This document shows, piece by piece, positions 34,748-43,496 of a stretch of DNA of 64,000 nt. The translations under genes and the position numbers were made by a program. Source of the stretch: Bacillus manliponensis (lineage in GTDB: Bacteria; Bacillota; Bacilli; Bacillales; Bacillaceae_G). Location: assembly GCF_000712595.1 (NCBI RefSeq), contig NZ_JOTN01000014.1:1-64000 (forward strand). Direction: 5' to 3'. Numbering within the stretch: position 1 is the stretch's first letter; each line of letters begins with the position of its first letter. The notes beneath the pieces were generated by a model. That model had not been told where the DNA came from. It saw only the letters and a list, made by a program, of their open reading frames with translations, and made no database searches.

Positions 34748-36304
34748 TTACTCATTTACGTTGGCAATTTCCTTTCTTAAAATAAACTTCTGCGTTTTTC
34801 CACTTGCATTACGAGGTAGCTCTTTCGTAAAAATATAACGACGTGGACGTTTATAGTTCGCAAGCTTATCACTTTCCTTACAATATTGATCCAACATCTC
34901 TCCTGTCAGCGTTGGATCTTTCGAAACAATATAAGCAACAACACGCTCCCCCCATAATTCATCTTTCTCACCAAGCACGGCAACGTCTAATATACCTTCA
35001 TGTGTATATAAAAAATCTTCTACCTCACGTGGATACACATTTTCACCACCACTTATCACCATATCATCCACACGATCCGCTACATATAAATAACCCTCTT
35101 CATCGAGATATCCTAAATCTCCTGAATGGTACCACCCTTTATACAATGCTTTTTCTGTCGCTTCTTCTTTATTGTAATAACCAGCCATTAAACACGAACC
35201 TCTTATAATGATTTCACCAATTTCATGAGGTGGTAACATATCATCAGGGTCAGATGGCCCATCTTCATTTGGACGAACGATGCGAATTTCATGATTATAT
35301 GCCGCTCTTCCTGCTGAGCCAATTTTAGAAATCTGTTCATTTTCTCGTAAAAACGTAACAGCAGGCCCCATTTCTGTCATTCCGTAAGCTTGTACTAACG
35401 AAACTTTTAACTTATCATGGCACGCTTGTAACAATGCCGGTGCCATCGGAGCAGCACCGTATAGACCATATTGGACAGAAGATAAATCATAGTTTACTAA
35501 CGCTTCTTGTAGCATCATATTCCACATCGTCGGTGCTGCAAATAAAACAGTGATTTTCTCACTTTGAATCGTTTCTAATACTAACTTTGCATCAAAGTGG
35601 TGAAGGATAACATTTGTTGCACCGCTATGTACACGCGGCATAAAACAACAATGTAATTCAGCACAGTGGAACATTGGAGCAGTTACAAGACCACAACTAT
35701 TTTCCGTGTAATGTAAATACGAAATGCTAATTAAACTTTGCTCCAAGATTTCACGGTGCCGGTGCAATACACCTTTTGGGTAACCTGTCGTTCCACTCGT
35801 ATACATAATGGAACAAATATCATTTTCTGTTACATCTACATGTTCAAATTCCGGCAAAGCATTACATAATTGTTCTTTATAAGAAATAGAAAACGGTAGG
35901 TGCTCTTCATCGGTATACCAAAACTGAATGTGAGGAAATTGTGTATGAATGCTTTCTATATGAGAGGATAGTAACTTTTCAAAGAGTACGATTTTAGGAG
36001 ACGCATCTTGCAAAATATAAACGAGTTCTTTCGGTTTCAAACGAAAATTAATTGGATTAAATATTGCTCCTATTTTGGCACAAGCAAAGCATACTGTACC
36101 AAGTTCACTACTATTAAATAAAAAAGTAGAAACGCGATCACCTTTTCGAACCCCGCTTTTTTGCAGCGCATGCGCAAGCTTGTCCACTTGTTCATTCCAC
36201 TCTTCATATGTCCAGCGAATATTTCTTCCAGGCTCCACAATCGCTTCTTTCTGTGGATAATTTCTTGTTGTCATTTCAAGCATTTTCCCAATTGTCATGT
36301 ACAA
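34748..36304 (-). CDS. Fatty-acid/acyl-CoA ligase (ANL superfamily)
   Basis: This ~518-residue adenylate-forming enzyme activates a carboxylic acid as its CoA thioester. It has the P-loop MYTSGTTGYPKGVLH, the A5 block YGMTEMGP, the hinge region HSGDLGYLDEEGYLYVADR and the catalytic lysine in NASGKTQK. A TTG at 36304 lies 8 bases after AGGAGG; the ATG two codons later (36298) is 14 bases away. Any longer frame is encoded by the bcr1-like repeat and is spurious. It is followed 12 bp downstream by the acyl-CoA dehydrogenase remnant. Chain length is unknown. Confidence 0.88.
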   Translation of the reverse strand: MYMTIGKMLEMTTRNYPQKEAIVEPGRNIRWTYEEWNEQVDKLAHALQKSGVRKGDRVSTFLFNSSELGTVCFACAKIGAIFNPINFRLKPKELVYILQDASPKIVLFEKLLSSHIESIHTQFPHIQFWYTDEEHLPFSISYKEQLCNALPEFEHVDVTENDICSIMYTSGTTGYPKGVLHRHREILEQSLISISYLHYTENSCGLVTAPMFHCAELHCCFMPRVHSGATNVILHHFDAKLVLETIQSEKITVLFAAPTMWNMMLQEALVNYDLSSVQYGLYGAAPMAPALLQACHDKLKVSLVQAYGMTEMGPAVTFLRENEQISKIGSAGRAAYNHEIRIVRPNEDGPSDPDDMLPPHEIGEIIIRGSCLMAGYYNKEEATEKALYKGWYHSGDLGYLDEEGYLYVADRVDDMVISGGENVYPREVEDFLYTHEGILDVAVLGEKDELWGERVVAYIVSKDPTLTGEMLDQYCKESDKLANYKRPRRYIFTKELPRNASGKTQKFILRKEIANVNE

Positions 36305-36317
36305 TAGCCATTCCTCC

Positions 36318-36475
36318 TTTATCCCGCTATTTGCGGGCTGTAAAACTCCCACCTCAAAACTTAAGGGAAGCGAAGAAGTTTAGGTGTGAGATAAACAGCC
36401 CGTAAAAGCCCGATTAGTCGGGCCAACACTCAGTGGGGGATGAAGAACCCCCCACTGAGTGAAGTTTCACTTTAT
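36318..36475 (-). repeat. bcr1-like intergenic repeat, copy 2 (full length, 158 bp)
   Basis: It is the reverse complement of copy 1, bounded by TTTAT at 36318-36322 and 36471-36475. It sits between the ligase control region and its ribosome site; the ATAAA end directly joins GGAGG. The ligase transcript must therefore include the whole folded element as its 5' leader, or start inside it. Confidence 0.82.
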
Positions 36476-36477
36476 AG

Positions 36478-36493
36478 TAAAACGTTTTCAAAA
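36478..36493 (-). promoter_or_regulatory. cre-like site before the acyl-CoA ligase
   Basis: On the minus strand TTTGAAAACGTTTTAC keeps the TGNAANCG half and the AAAACGTTTT core but misses the final C of the consensus. It lies downstream of a -10-like TATAAT (36511-36516), between it and the bcr1-like element, a roadblock position for CcpA. Confidence 0.45.
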
Positions 36494-36543
36494 CAAACAA
36501 CTTAAAGACAATTATAACAATATTCAGATTCCTTAAAAGTGGA

Positions 36544-36589
36544 ATTTGTCGACAAATAGTTACAGAAGTCATGTAGGCATTTGTCGACA
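36544..36589. promoter_or_regulatory. Pair of TGTCGACA palindromes before the ligase
   Basis: ATTTGTCGACA occurs at 36544-36554 (within the 14 bp palindrome ATTTGTCGACAAAT) and again at 36579-36589, 35 bp apart. Each resembles a Spo0A box (TTGTCGAA) at 7 of 8 positions; the palindrome at 36544-36557 does so on both strands. They lie just after ytnP and upstream of the ligase promoter candidate. Confidence 0.5.
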
Positions 36590-36596
36590 TGCAACG

Positions 36597-37436
36597 TTAT
36601 CTTCGTTCTATTTTCTCGGTAATATTCCCTGACATATCCCACTTTACTGCACGGTAATATGCATCATGATAAAAGGTGAACCATACATTTTGTTCTATAC
36701 CATATGTCATCCATTTTTGCTTATTCTTAATAGAAGTCATTGGATAATCATCATACGCCATTACCCACAGTGGATTTTTGTGAGCATGTGTCGGCATTAA
36801 ATCAGCTAAATGCAGCATTGTTTCATTATTGCTCGTTACAATAACAACCGCGTGTCCATCGCTATGTCCACCTGTATGAACCATTTTTACTTCTTCTGTC
36901 ACATGTATTTCTTCTCGGAAAGTGACAACTTGATGAACAATTGGCTCCCAATTTTCTTTCCAATATGTATTTTGTGAGCGAACATTTGGATTTCTCATTT
37001 CATCCCATTCTGTTTGTGATACATATACTTTTGCATTCGGAAACGCCGGCACAAATTTTCCATCTTCCCATTTCGTTAAACCAGAAGCATGATCAAAATG
37101 AAGATGCGTCATCATCACATATCGAATATCTTCTTCTGTTACACCAAGTTTAGTGAGGGATTGCTGAATAGATGATTCTTCTGTTACACCTTGATTTCGT
37201 TTCATCTTCTCATCCAATTTGCCATTTCCAATGCCAGTATCAATTAACATATACCCCTCTTTCGTTTCTAGCAAAAGTGGGTCTGTTCGTAAGTAAATTT
37301 GGTTATTATCGTTATGTTCATATCTCTTCGACCAAAGCACTTTTGGGACGACACCAAACATGGCACCACCATCTAAATGAACGTTCCCACCTTGTAACCA
37401 ACTCACTTTTACATTCCCAATTTGCAAATATTCCAT
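36597..37436 (-). CDS. ytnP: Metallo-beta-lactamase-fold lactonase YtnP
   Basis: This 279-residue MBL-fold hydrolase has the zinc motif HLHFDHASG and later metal ligands in TGGHSDGH and LADLMPTHAH. It is close in length and order to B. subtilis YtnP, a quorum-quenching lactonase that degrades N-acyl-homoserine lactones or streptomycete signals. The ATG at 37436 follows AAGGGGG; the longer frame overlaps the divergent gene. It is divergent from the PH-like gene at 37523. The lactone substrate is inferred from the family. Confidence 0.88.
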   Translation of the reverse strand: MEYLQIGNVKVSWLQGGNVHLDGGAMFGVVPKVLWSKRYEHNDNNQIYLRTDPLLLETKEGYMLIDTGIGNGKLDEKMKRNQGVTEESSIQQSLTKLGVTEEDIRYVMMTHLHFDHASGLTKWEDGKFVPAFPNAKVYVSQTEWDEMRNPNVRSQNTYWKENWEPIVHQVVTFREEIHVTEEVKMVHTGGHSDGHAVVIVTSNNETMLHLADLMPTHAHKNPLWVMAYDDYPMTSIKNKQKWMTYGIEQNVWFTFYHDAYYRAVKWDMSGNITEKIERR

Positions 37437-37522
37437 TTCAATTCCCCCTTTCTTCTTTATATTAACATAAAATTCAGATAAAATAAGATTACACATGTTA
37501 ACGACTAAAAGGAGCCATAACA

Positions 37523-37873
37523 ATGAATACACTATTAACTGAAGCAAAACATATGTTACATTACGATGAAATCATTATCTCTTCTATTAAATGTTCCTTA
37601 GAAACATTTCAATACCGCGGAGCCGCGCGTCCAGGTGTACTCATTTTGACAAATCAAAAGCTCTTTTTCTATGGTCCTAATATGTTAGGAAAAGCAATGT
37701 TTGAGGAATACAGCTATCATGAAATCTCTACAATAAAAGAGCAGAAAAATTTATTTGGTACGAAAATTTCTATTTTATATGGAACAGAGTGGGTTAAGTT
37801 CAAATATATCCAAAGTAGCAATCCAGAAGCTTTTGTAGAAAAAGTTCGTGAAAAAATACTTCTTTCCAAATAA
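37523..37873 (+). CDS. PH-like domain protein, unknown function
   Basis: This 116-residue soluble protein shows the bacterial PH-like (YokE-type) pattern GVLILTNQKLFFYGPNM ... FEEYSYHEISTIKEQKNLFGTKISI. An AAGGAG site precedes the ATG. It is monocistronic, divergent from ytnP and ends at a bidirectional terminator. There is no catalytic motif. Such proteins may bind lipids or other proteins; nothing here decides. Confidence 0.75.
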   Translation: MNTLLTEAKHMLHYDEIIISSIKCSLETFQYRGAARPGVLILTNQKLFFYGPNMLGKAMFEEYSYHEISTIKEQKNLFGTKISILYGTEWVKFKYIQSSNPEAFVEKVREKILLSK

Positions 37874-37907
37874 AAGAACCCTTTTATAACTAAATGGGTT
37901 CTTTTTT
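37872..37907. terminator. Bidirectional terminator
   Basis: The 10 bp stem AAAAGAACCC / GGGTTCTTTT with a 14-base loop lies between convergent genes and overlaps the ends of both. Confidence 0.78.
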
Positions 37908-38324
37908 CTCACTATTTCTTTCTAATTGAGCAGTAATACCGGCACGGTCAATTTGAATCCAGTACTCTACAATCTTTCCATCTTCAATACGATATACAGC
38001 ACTTGCCAGTTCAATAACTGGTAACCCTGTTGGCTCAAATCCGTCAACTTCGCCAATATGGATCCCTGTCTGTTTCCAGCGGACATATACACGATTTTGC
38101 TGAGGGATTAATTCTTGTATGTCTACAGTAAATTGTCCATAAGCTTCCAACATCTCCTGCACATGATTCGCATATTCTTCCGGTGACCTTTCTACATATA
38201 TTTCATGTTCTGCTTGCACTTGATGGGCAATTACTTTTTCAGCCATAAACTGTGAGGCAAGGTGTAGATTTTTCCCAGAACGAATTTCTTTAAAGAAACT
38301 TTTTACTACAACTTCAGGTGTCAC
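37890..38324 (-). CDS. NTF2/SnoaL-like protein
   Basis: This 144-residue alpha+beta cone protein shows TPEVVVKSFFKEIRSGKNLHLASQFMAEKVIAHQ, the usual SnoaL-like polyketide-cyclase/ester-cyclase pattern, with VYRIEDGKIVEYWIQID at the end. It starts at GTG (38324) behind GAGGTGAT. Family members range from cyclases to isomerases and binding proteins. No adjacent biosynthetic genes indicate a substrate. Confidence 0.75.
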   Translation of the reverse strand: MTPEVVVKSFFKEIRSGKNLHLASQFMAEKVIAHQVQAEHEIYVERSPEEYANHVQEMLEAYGQFTVDIQELIPQQNRVYVRWKQTGIHIGEVDGFEPTGLPVIELASAVYRIEDGKIVEYWIQIDRAGITAQLERNSEKKEPI

Positions 38325-38376
38325 TTATATATCACCTCGAATATATTTTATATTCAAAATTATAACACTAATTAAT

Positions 38377-38412
38377 CGGAACTTCACTCGGTAGGATTTT
38401 TCTTCATCTCCT
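38377..38412 (+). repeat. Degenerate bcr1-like remnant
   Basis: CGGAACTTCACTCGGTAGG followed by TTTTTCTTCATCTCC matches the left end of the bcr1-like copies (GTGAAACTTCACTCAGTGGGG, then TTTCTTCATCCCC) with several substitutions. The rest of the element is absent. Confidence 0.5.
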
Positions 38413-38425
38413 TCATTAAATTAAA

Positions 38426-38452
38426 TAAAGAGTAGGAATCTCCTACTCTTCT
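38426..38452 (-). terminator. Terminator of the downstream cell-wall-binding gene
   Basis: The 10 bp stem AAGAGTAGGA / TCCTACTCTT with a 3-base loop lies next to the stop codon. Confidence 0.7.
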
Positions 38453-38457
38453 TACAT

Positions 38458-39330
38458 TCATCCGCCAATTACTTCACCGTTATCACGGAACGTATACCAA
38501 TTGCCATCAATGAAATATTCACCTGTTACCATTTCACCACCGGATTTCAAGTAATACCATTTATCTCCTTGTTGTAACCAGCCTATGTGCGTTATACCAT
38601 CTACTAAATAATACCAAGCTCCACCATATTGTAACCAGCCGTTTTTCGCTTTACCATCAGTATCATAGTAGCTCCATATATTTAACGAATCATCGTATAC
38701 TATCCAGCCTGTTGACATTTCTGGTGTGAGCATATATTTATTTCCATTATATCTTAACTCACCTAAATGAAGTACACCATTCTCGTGAAGGTAATACCAT
38801 GTTCCTTCATATTCAGTCCAACCTGTAGTTGTAATTTTTGCTCCATCCTTACCAAATAAATAGAAATGGCGGTTATATTCAAAGTGTCCCGTTTGCATCA
38901 CGCCATCATTAAAAGCGTACGACTTTCCGTTAAGATCTAACCAATATTTCTCCATCTTTCCTGATGGATGTAAATAATACCAGTTTCCACCATCATAGAG
39001 CCATCCTGTCTGCATTGCTCCGTCTTGGTTCATATAGAACCAATCGTCACCAGCATCTACTGGGTCTGTATCGTACTTCACCCAGCCTGTTTGCATTGCA
39101 CCGTCATTTCCGAGATAGTACCACTTATTATTAACAAACAACCAATCTACCACTCTATCACCATGGTGATCATAATAATACCAATTATCCCCTTTTTTTA
39201 CCCAACCTACTTTTTCTACTTTCTCTTCCTTTTGGACATTACTTTTCTGCTTTACAAGTTCATCTGCATGTGCTGTAACTGGTACTAACATTGTGCTAGC
39301 CATAATAGCGGCTAATAATTGCTTTTTCAT
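38458..39330 (-). CDS. Secreted cell-wall/glucan-binding repeat protein (12 repeats)
   Basis: This 290-residue protein has a signal peptide (MKKQLLAAIMASTMLVPVTAHA, cut before DE) and then only ~20-residue aromatic repeats of the CW_binding_1/choline-binding type (GWLYDGGNWYYLHPSGKM; LQYGGAWYYLVDG). I count about 12. No catalytic domain is present, so it is a stand-alone binding module. The ATG at 39330 follows GGGGATGAG. It is a paralogue of the next gene upstream, 67 bp away, which has about two more repeats. The ligand (choline, teichoic acid or glucan) is not known. Confidence 0.85.
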   Translation of the reverse strand: MKKQLLAAIMASTMLVPVTAHADELVKQKSNVQKEEKVEKVGWVKKGDNWYYYDHHGDRVVDWLFVNNKWYYLGNDGAMQTGWVKYDTDPVDAGDDWFYMNQDGAMQTGWLYDGGNWYYLHPSGKMEKYWLDLNGKSYAFNDGVMQTGHFEYNRHFYLFGKDGAKITTTGWTEYEGTWYYLHENGVLHLGELRYNGNKYMLTPEMSTGWIVYDDSLNIWSYYDTDGKAKNGWLQYGGAWYYLVDGITHIGWLQQGDKWYYLKSGGEMVTGEYFIDGNWYTFRDNGEVIGG

Positions 39331-39397
39331 AATCTCATCCCCTATATACATTTTTAAAACTATAAAACCGGTATTCTATTACAATGATCCTTTGTTT

Positions 39398-40369
39398 TTA
39401 CCCAGCAACTAATACACCATGATCAAAGAAGAAATACCAAGTACCGTCAATGAAATGTTCACCTGTTGCCATCTCACCATTTGATAGGAAATAATACCAA
39501 TTCCCCTCGTCATACATCCAACCTGTTTGCATTTCTCCATCTACTAAGTAATACCAAGCCCCACCATATTGTAACCAGCCAGTTTTTGCTTTACCGTCAG
39601 CTTCGTAATAGTTCCACCAATTTAACTCTTCGTTATACAGTACCCACCCCGTTGCCATTTCAGGTTTAAGGAAGTATGTAGCGCCACCATATTTAAACTC
39701 ACCTACATGGAGCTTTCCGCCATCTTTCAGATAATACCAATTTCCATCTTGTTCAACCCAGCCTGTAGTTGTGATTTTCGCTCCATCTTTTCCAAATAAA
39801 TAATGATAATATCCATCTTCGTAAGCTCCAGTTTGCATAACTCCGTTATCAAAAATATAAGATTTCCCATTAAGATCTAACCAATATTTCTCCATCTTCC
39901 CTGATGGGTGTAAATAATACCATTTCCCTCCATCTTGGAGCCATCCAGTCTTCATTGATCCATCTCGGTTCATATAGTACCAATCTTCACCATACTTTAT
40001 CCAGCCTGTTGCCATTGCACCGTTTTCGTTCAAATAGTACCAAGTCCCGCCATGCTGTAACCAACCTATTTGCATCACGCCATCTGCATTCATATAATAC
40101 CAAGAGCCACGTATATTAACCCAATCCGTTCTCATAGCACCATCACTTCCAAGATAGTACCACTTATTATCAAGAGACAACCAATCTACCATTCTTCTAC
40201 CATGATAATCATAGTAATACCATTTATCTCCCTCTTTTACCCATTCTACTTTTCCTGTTTTTTCTTCTGTTTGTACATCACTTTTCATATTTACAAGTTC
40301 ATCTGCCTGAGCTGTAGCTGGCACTAACATCGTACCCATCATAAGCACTGCTAATAATTGTTTTTTCAT
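39398..40369 (-). CDS. Secreted cell-wall/glucan-binding repeat protein (14 repeats)
   Basis: This 323-residue secreted protein has a signal peptide ending TAQA-DE and about 14 aromatic repeats (WLQHGGTWYYLNENGAMATG). The ATG at 40369 follows GGGGGAAC, and a strong promoter lies about 55 bp upstream. It aligns with its neighbour repeat by repeat, including irregular ones (LDLNGKS; FGKDGAKITTTGW; KPEMATGW), and differs by about two modules near the N-terminal third. This indicates an old tandem gene duplication followed by module gain or loss. Confidence 0.85.
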   Translation of the reverse strand: MKKQLLAVLMMGTMLVPATAQADELVNMKSDVQTEEKTGKVEWVKEGDKWYYYDYHGRRMVDWLSLDNKWYYLGSDGAMRTDWVNIRGSWYYMNADGVMQIGWLQHGGTWYYLNENGAMATGWIKYGEDWYYMNRDGSMKTGWLQDGGKWYYLHPSGKMEKYWLDLNGKSYIFDNGVMQTGAYEDGYYHYLFGKDGAKITTTGWVEQDGNWYYLKDGGKLHVGEFKYGGATYFLKPEMATGWVLYNEELNWWNYYEADGKAKTGWLQYGGAWYYLVDGEMQTGWMYDEGNWYYFLSNGEMATGEHFIDGTWYFFFDHGVLVAG

Positions 40370-40422
40370 GACTTTGTTCCCCCATATAATGTTTAAATTT
40401 GGGTTTCTTTCCCACAAAAAGA

Positions 40423-40451
40423 ATTATATTACGACATTACGAAATATACAA
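40423..40451 (-). promoter_or_regulatory. Promoter of the cell-wall-binding protein genes
   Basis: On the minus strand -35 TTGTAT (40446-40451) and a consensus -10 TATAAT (40423-40428) are separated by exactly 17 bp. Confidence 0.65.
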
Positions 40452-40642
40452 TACATTTTTGTAATCTTTTTGTAACAATTTAAATAAAAAAGAAATCTTC
40501 GTTAACAAACGGTCTTATATGAAGGGTTTTAAAATATAAAAATAGAACTATATGTACTTGCCAGAAAAAAGATGAAAGATGTGAAGCATGTGGAAAAAAT
40601 ATAGACAGTATGAATTTTGCTTTTATTTTATTTCATTTCAAA

Positions 40643-40680
40643 TAAAAACCACCGCTATCATATGATAGCGATGGTTTCTT
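40643..40680 (-). terminator. Terminator of the sigma-54 operon
   Basis: A 16 bp stem AAACCACCGCTATCAT / ATGATAGCGATGGTTT with one mismatch and a T-rich minus-strand tail lies just after the aminotransferase gene. Confidence 0.85.
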
Positions 40681-40687
40681 TAGTATT

Positions 40688-42007
40688 TTAGTTGTTCACA
40701 AACAACTCTTCTTCATATTGTGTAAGTGCAGCATCTAAAATCCCCAGCCCATTATCAATTTGCTCCTTATTCACAGAGAGCGGCGGAATCATTCGAATGA
40801 CTTCACTTGAATTTCCGCAGAAGTAGAAGAGCACGCCTTTTTCTAAGGCAATATCTAATATTTTAAATAACCCCTCTCCATTGGCTTCCCCTGTCTCTGG
40901 ATGAATGATTTCAATTCCAATCATTAAACCGACAGCTCGAATATTTCCGATAACAGGATGCTTCTCTTTTAAATCATATAGCTTTTGAACAGCGTAAGCT
41001 CCCATCTCTTTTGCATTCTCTACTAAACATTCTTCCTTCATAACCTCAAGCGTCGCAAGTGCTGCTGAACAAGCGATTGGATTTCCACCAAAAGTTGTAC
41101 CATGCGTTCCTAAAGGCCACTGTTGCATTAGTTCTTGTGAAGCCACTGTTGCACTAAGTGGTAATCCTGATGCAATCCCTTTTGCAATTGCCATAATATC
41201 TGGTGTTACACCAAACGTTTGTGCCGCGAACCATTCACCAGTACGACCAAATCCTGTTTGCACTTCATCAAAAATTAGCAGTATACCGTGCTGATCACAA
41301 ATCTCACGAATCTTTTTCAACCAACCTGCTGGTGGAACGATGTAACCGCCTTCTCCTAATACCGGCTCAACAATGACACAAGCAACTTCTTCTGGTGTTA
41401 CTTGATGATTAAATAGCGTAGCAAAATCTCGCTCTAATTTCTCAACACAATATTGTTCAGGATTTACTCCTGATGGACAATCTTTCGTATTTGCATATGG
41501 AATTTGGTACGTTAATCCATTTGGTTGCATAAACTTTCGATATTTACTTTTTGAAGTTGTGACACTAAGTGAACCCATCGATCTTCCATGGAAGCAACCT
41601 AAAAATGAAATTGCATACGGTCTCTTCGTTACATATTTCGCTAGCTTAATCGCACCTTCGATTGCCTCTGTTCCACTATTTGCAAAGAAAAAGCAATCTA
41701 GCTTTGGAGGTAATACTTTTCCAAGTTCCTCTGCAAGACGTAAAATTGATTCATACATAATGACACCTGATGGACCATGTGTTAAATGGTCTGCACTATC
41801 TTTAATCGCTTGTACAACTTTTGGATGACGGTGTCCAACGTTTGTTGTGGCAATGCCTGAGGTGAAGTCTAAATACTTTTTCCCATCAGCACCAAAGTAA
41901 TAACAGCCTTCTTCTTTTACAACTGGTAAATTCGGATGATCTTTCGCCATACTAGGTGCTAATAATTGCGGCATTCTTTCTATTAAATGATTCCAACTTG
42001 TATTCAT
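40688..42007 (-). CDS. Class III aminotransferase, GABA transaminase-like
   Basis: This 439-residue PLP enzyme has the family pattern [35 protein letters not shown] and the PLP lysine in [11 protein letters not shown], plus [17 protein letters not shown]. This is the omega-aminotransferase group that includes GabT and ornithine aminotransferase. GAAGGAGG precedes the ATG. As the last gene after a ureohydrolase and a symporter, it likely transaminates the omega-amino acid released by the ureohydrolase (GABA from 4-guanidinobutyrate, or beta-alanine from 3-guanidinopropionate). The product specificity is inferred. Confidence 0.85.
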   Translation of the reverse strand: MNTSWNHLIERMPQLLAPSMAKDHPNLPVVKEEGCYYFGADGKKYLDFTSGIATTNVGHRHPKVVQAIKDSADHLTHGPSGVIMYESILRLAEELGKVLPPKLDCFFFANSGTEAIEGAIKLAKYVTKRPYAISFLGCFHGRSMGSLSVTTSKSKYRKFMQPNGLTYQIPYANTKDCPSGVNPEQYCVEKLERDFATLFNHQVTPEEVACVIVEPVLGEGGYIVPPAGWLKKIREICDQHGILLIFDEVQTGFGRTGEWFAAQTFGVTPDIMAIAKGIASGLPLSATVASQELMQQWPLGTHGTTFGGNPIACSAALATLEVMKEECLVENAKEMGAYAVQKLYDLKEKHPVIGNIRAVGLMIGIEIIHPETGEANGEGLFKILDIALEKGVLFYFCGNSSEVIRMIPPLSVNKEQIDNGLGILDAALTQYEEELFVNN

Positions 42008-42054
42008 GTAAGTTCCTCCTTCAAAGGTTCATCTTTTGCTATGAAATAATTCTT

Positions 42055-43479
42055 TTACGCATCTACATCTGCGTTTGTGTGCTGCTCTTTCCATTCCTCA
42101 TACTTTTCAAATTCCGGTGATGTTACATAAGAAATGGCCACAATAGAAATTAGGCTACACGCCATTCCATATAAAATCGGCTCTGTCGAAGTAAGTCCTT
42201 GTACAGCTAAACCACCAATTGTTACACATGCACTTAAAATAATGGAATAAAAGGCCGCTTTGTCTGTCACACGCTTCCAAAACAGTCCTAAAATAATCGG
42301 AAAAAATACAGAACCAGATAAAATTGCATATGCAACATCTAATGCAACAATGACATCTTGAATCCAAATAGCACTAACGATTACGAATATTCCGACTATT
42401 AAGGTGACAATTCTTGATGTTCTAATAATAGCTCTCTCACTCATTTCTTTAGACGATGCACTTTTTATTAAATCATTTACAATTAATGTAGAAGAGGCCA
42501 AAAGTGTTGCCGATGCTGTTGACATAAGAGCCGAAACAATACTTGCAACAACAATGCCTAACAAACCAGCTGGTAAAATTGCTAGTGCCATTGTAACAAA
42601 TGCACTTTGTGGATCCCCTAAGTTCGGGTAAAGAACAGCTGTACACATTCCAATAATCGCAATTGCAAGCGCATACAATAAGCAATAAATTCCCGCACCA
42701 ATCGTTCCTTTTCTTGCAATCTTCACCGTTTTTGCAGTGAAGATACGCTGCCATATATCTTGTCCAATTAGCACTCCTAAGCAATATAAAAGAAAGTACG
42801 CGAAGATTTTATCGCCACCAATTGTTGCAATATCAAAATGGCTTTCTGGTAACTTATTTTGCAACGCTGACCATCCGCCAATCTTTTGTAAACTAAGAGG
42901 TAACATAATGACAAAAACTCCAATTGTCATCACAAGAAATTGAAAAATATCCGTCATTGTTACTGACCACATTCCGCCAAGTAATGTATATAAAACTACA
43001 ATACTACCACCTAGTAACATACAAAGTTGAATGTCCCATCCAAGAAGTACGTTTAATATCGTCCCCATCCCAATTACTTGTGTAACTGTAATCATTGTTA
43101 CATATATAAAGGTAATGAGTGAGGTCACGATTCTCGTTTGTGAATTAAAACGTAATCCTAACAATTCACTAATTGTAATAATCTTAAACTTAGATACTTT
43201 CTTTACTAAAAATATACCTAATAACATAATACCAAATCCAATCATCACAACGAGCCATATACCTGAAATTCCAAATTCATATCCTAACCTTGCTGTTCCG
43301 ATTGTAGAGGCGCCTCCAAGAATAACGGCTGATAAACAGGCTAAATACATAATTAGTCCTAAGCTACGACCAGCTACCATGAAGTCTTCTGATGTTTTTG
43401 CTTTTCGTGCTCCTGCAAAACCAATACCAACAATAATGAGAAAGTAACCAATCATAAGTAAAATATCTATTGTTCCCAT
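42055..43479 (-). CDS. Sodium:solute symporter (SSS family)
   Basis: This 474-residue membrane protein has about 13 hydrophobic helices, an SSS N-terminus (GARKAKTSEDFMVAGRSLG) and the conserved GGASTIGTARLGYEFG and AKTVKIARKGTIGAG blocks. It imports a small organic solute with sodium. It lies between the ureohydrolase and aminotransferase genes. In Pseudomonas aeruginosa, SSS symporter genes likewise adjoin the guanidinobutyrase and guanidinopropionase genes, so a guanidino acid is the likely cargo. Confidence 0.88.
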   Translation of the reverse strand: MGTIDILLMIGYFLIIVGIGFAGARKAKTSEDFMVAGRSLGLIMYLACLSAVILGGASTIGTARLGYEFGISGIWLVVMIGFGIMLLGIFLVKKVSKFKIITISELLGLRFNSQTRIVTSLITFIYVTMITVTQVIGMGTILNVLLGWDIQLCMLLGGSIVVLYTLLGGMWSVTMTDIFQFLVMTIGVFVIMLPLSLQKIGGWSALQNKLPESHFDIATIGGDKIFAYFLLYCLGVLIGQDIWQRIFTAKTVKIARKGTIGAGIYCLLYALAIAIIGMCTAVLYPNLGDPQSAFVTMALAILPAGLLGIVVASIVSALMSTASATLLASSTLIVNDLIKSASSKEMSERAIIRTSRIVTLIVGIFVIVSAIWIQDVIVALDVAYAILSGSVFFPIILGLFWKRVTDKAAFYSIILSACVTIGGLAVQGLTSTEPILYGMACSLISIVAISYVTSPEFEKYEEWKEQHTNADVDA

Positions 43480-43496
43480 AACATCCTCCTCAATTA

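Larger units (their letters stand above)
40370..40687. other. 318 bp intergenic region
   Basis: It holds the promoter of the cell-wall-binding pair (40423-40451) and the terminator of the aminotransferase operon (40643-40680). Between them is AT-rich sequence with no supported gene; no PlcR box (TATGNAN4TNCATA) was seen. Confidence 0.5.

Noticed and set aside
36305-36352. N-terminal extension of the acyl-CoA ligase
   Set aside because: Those codons are encoded by the end of the bcr1-like repeat; the SD AGGAGG lies inside the extension, so the real start is downstream.
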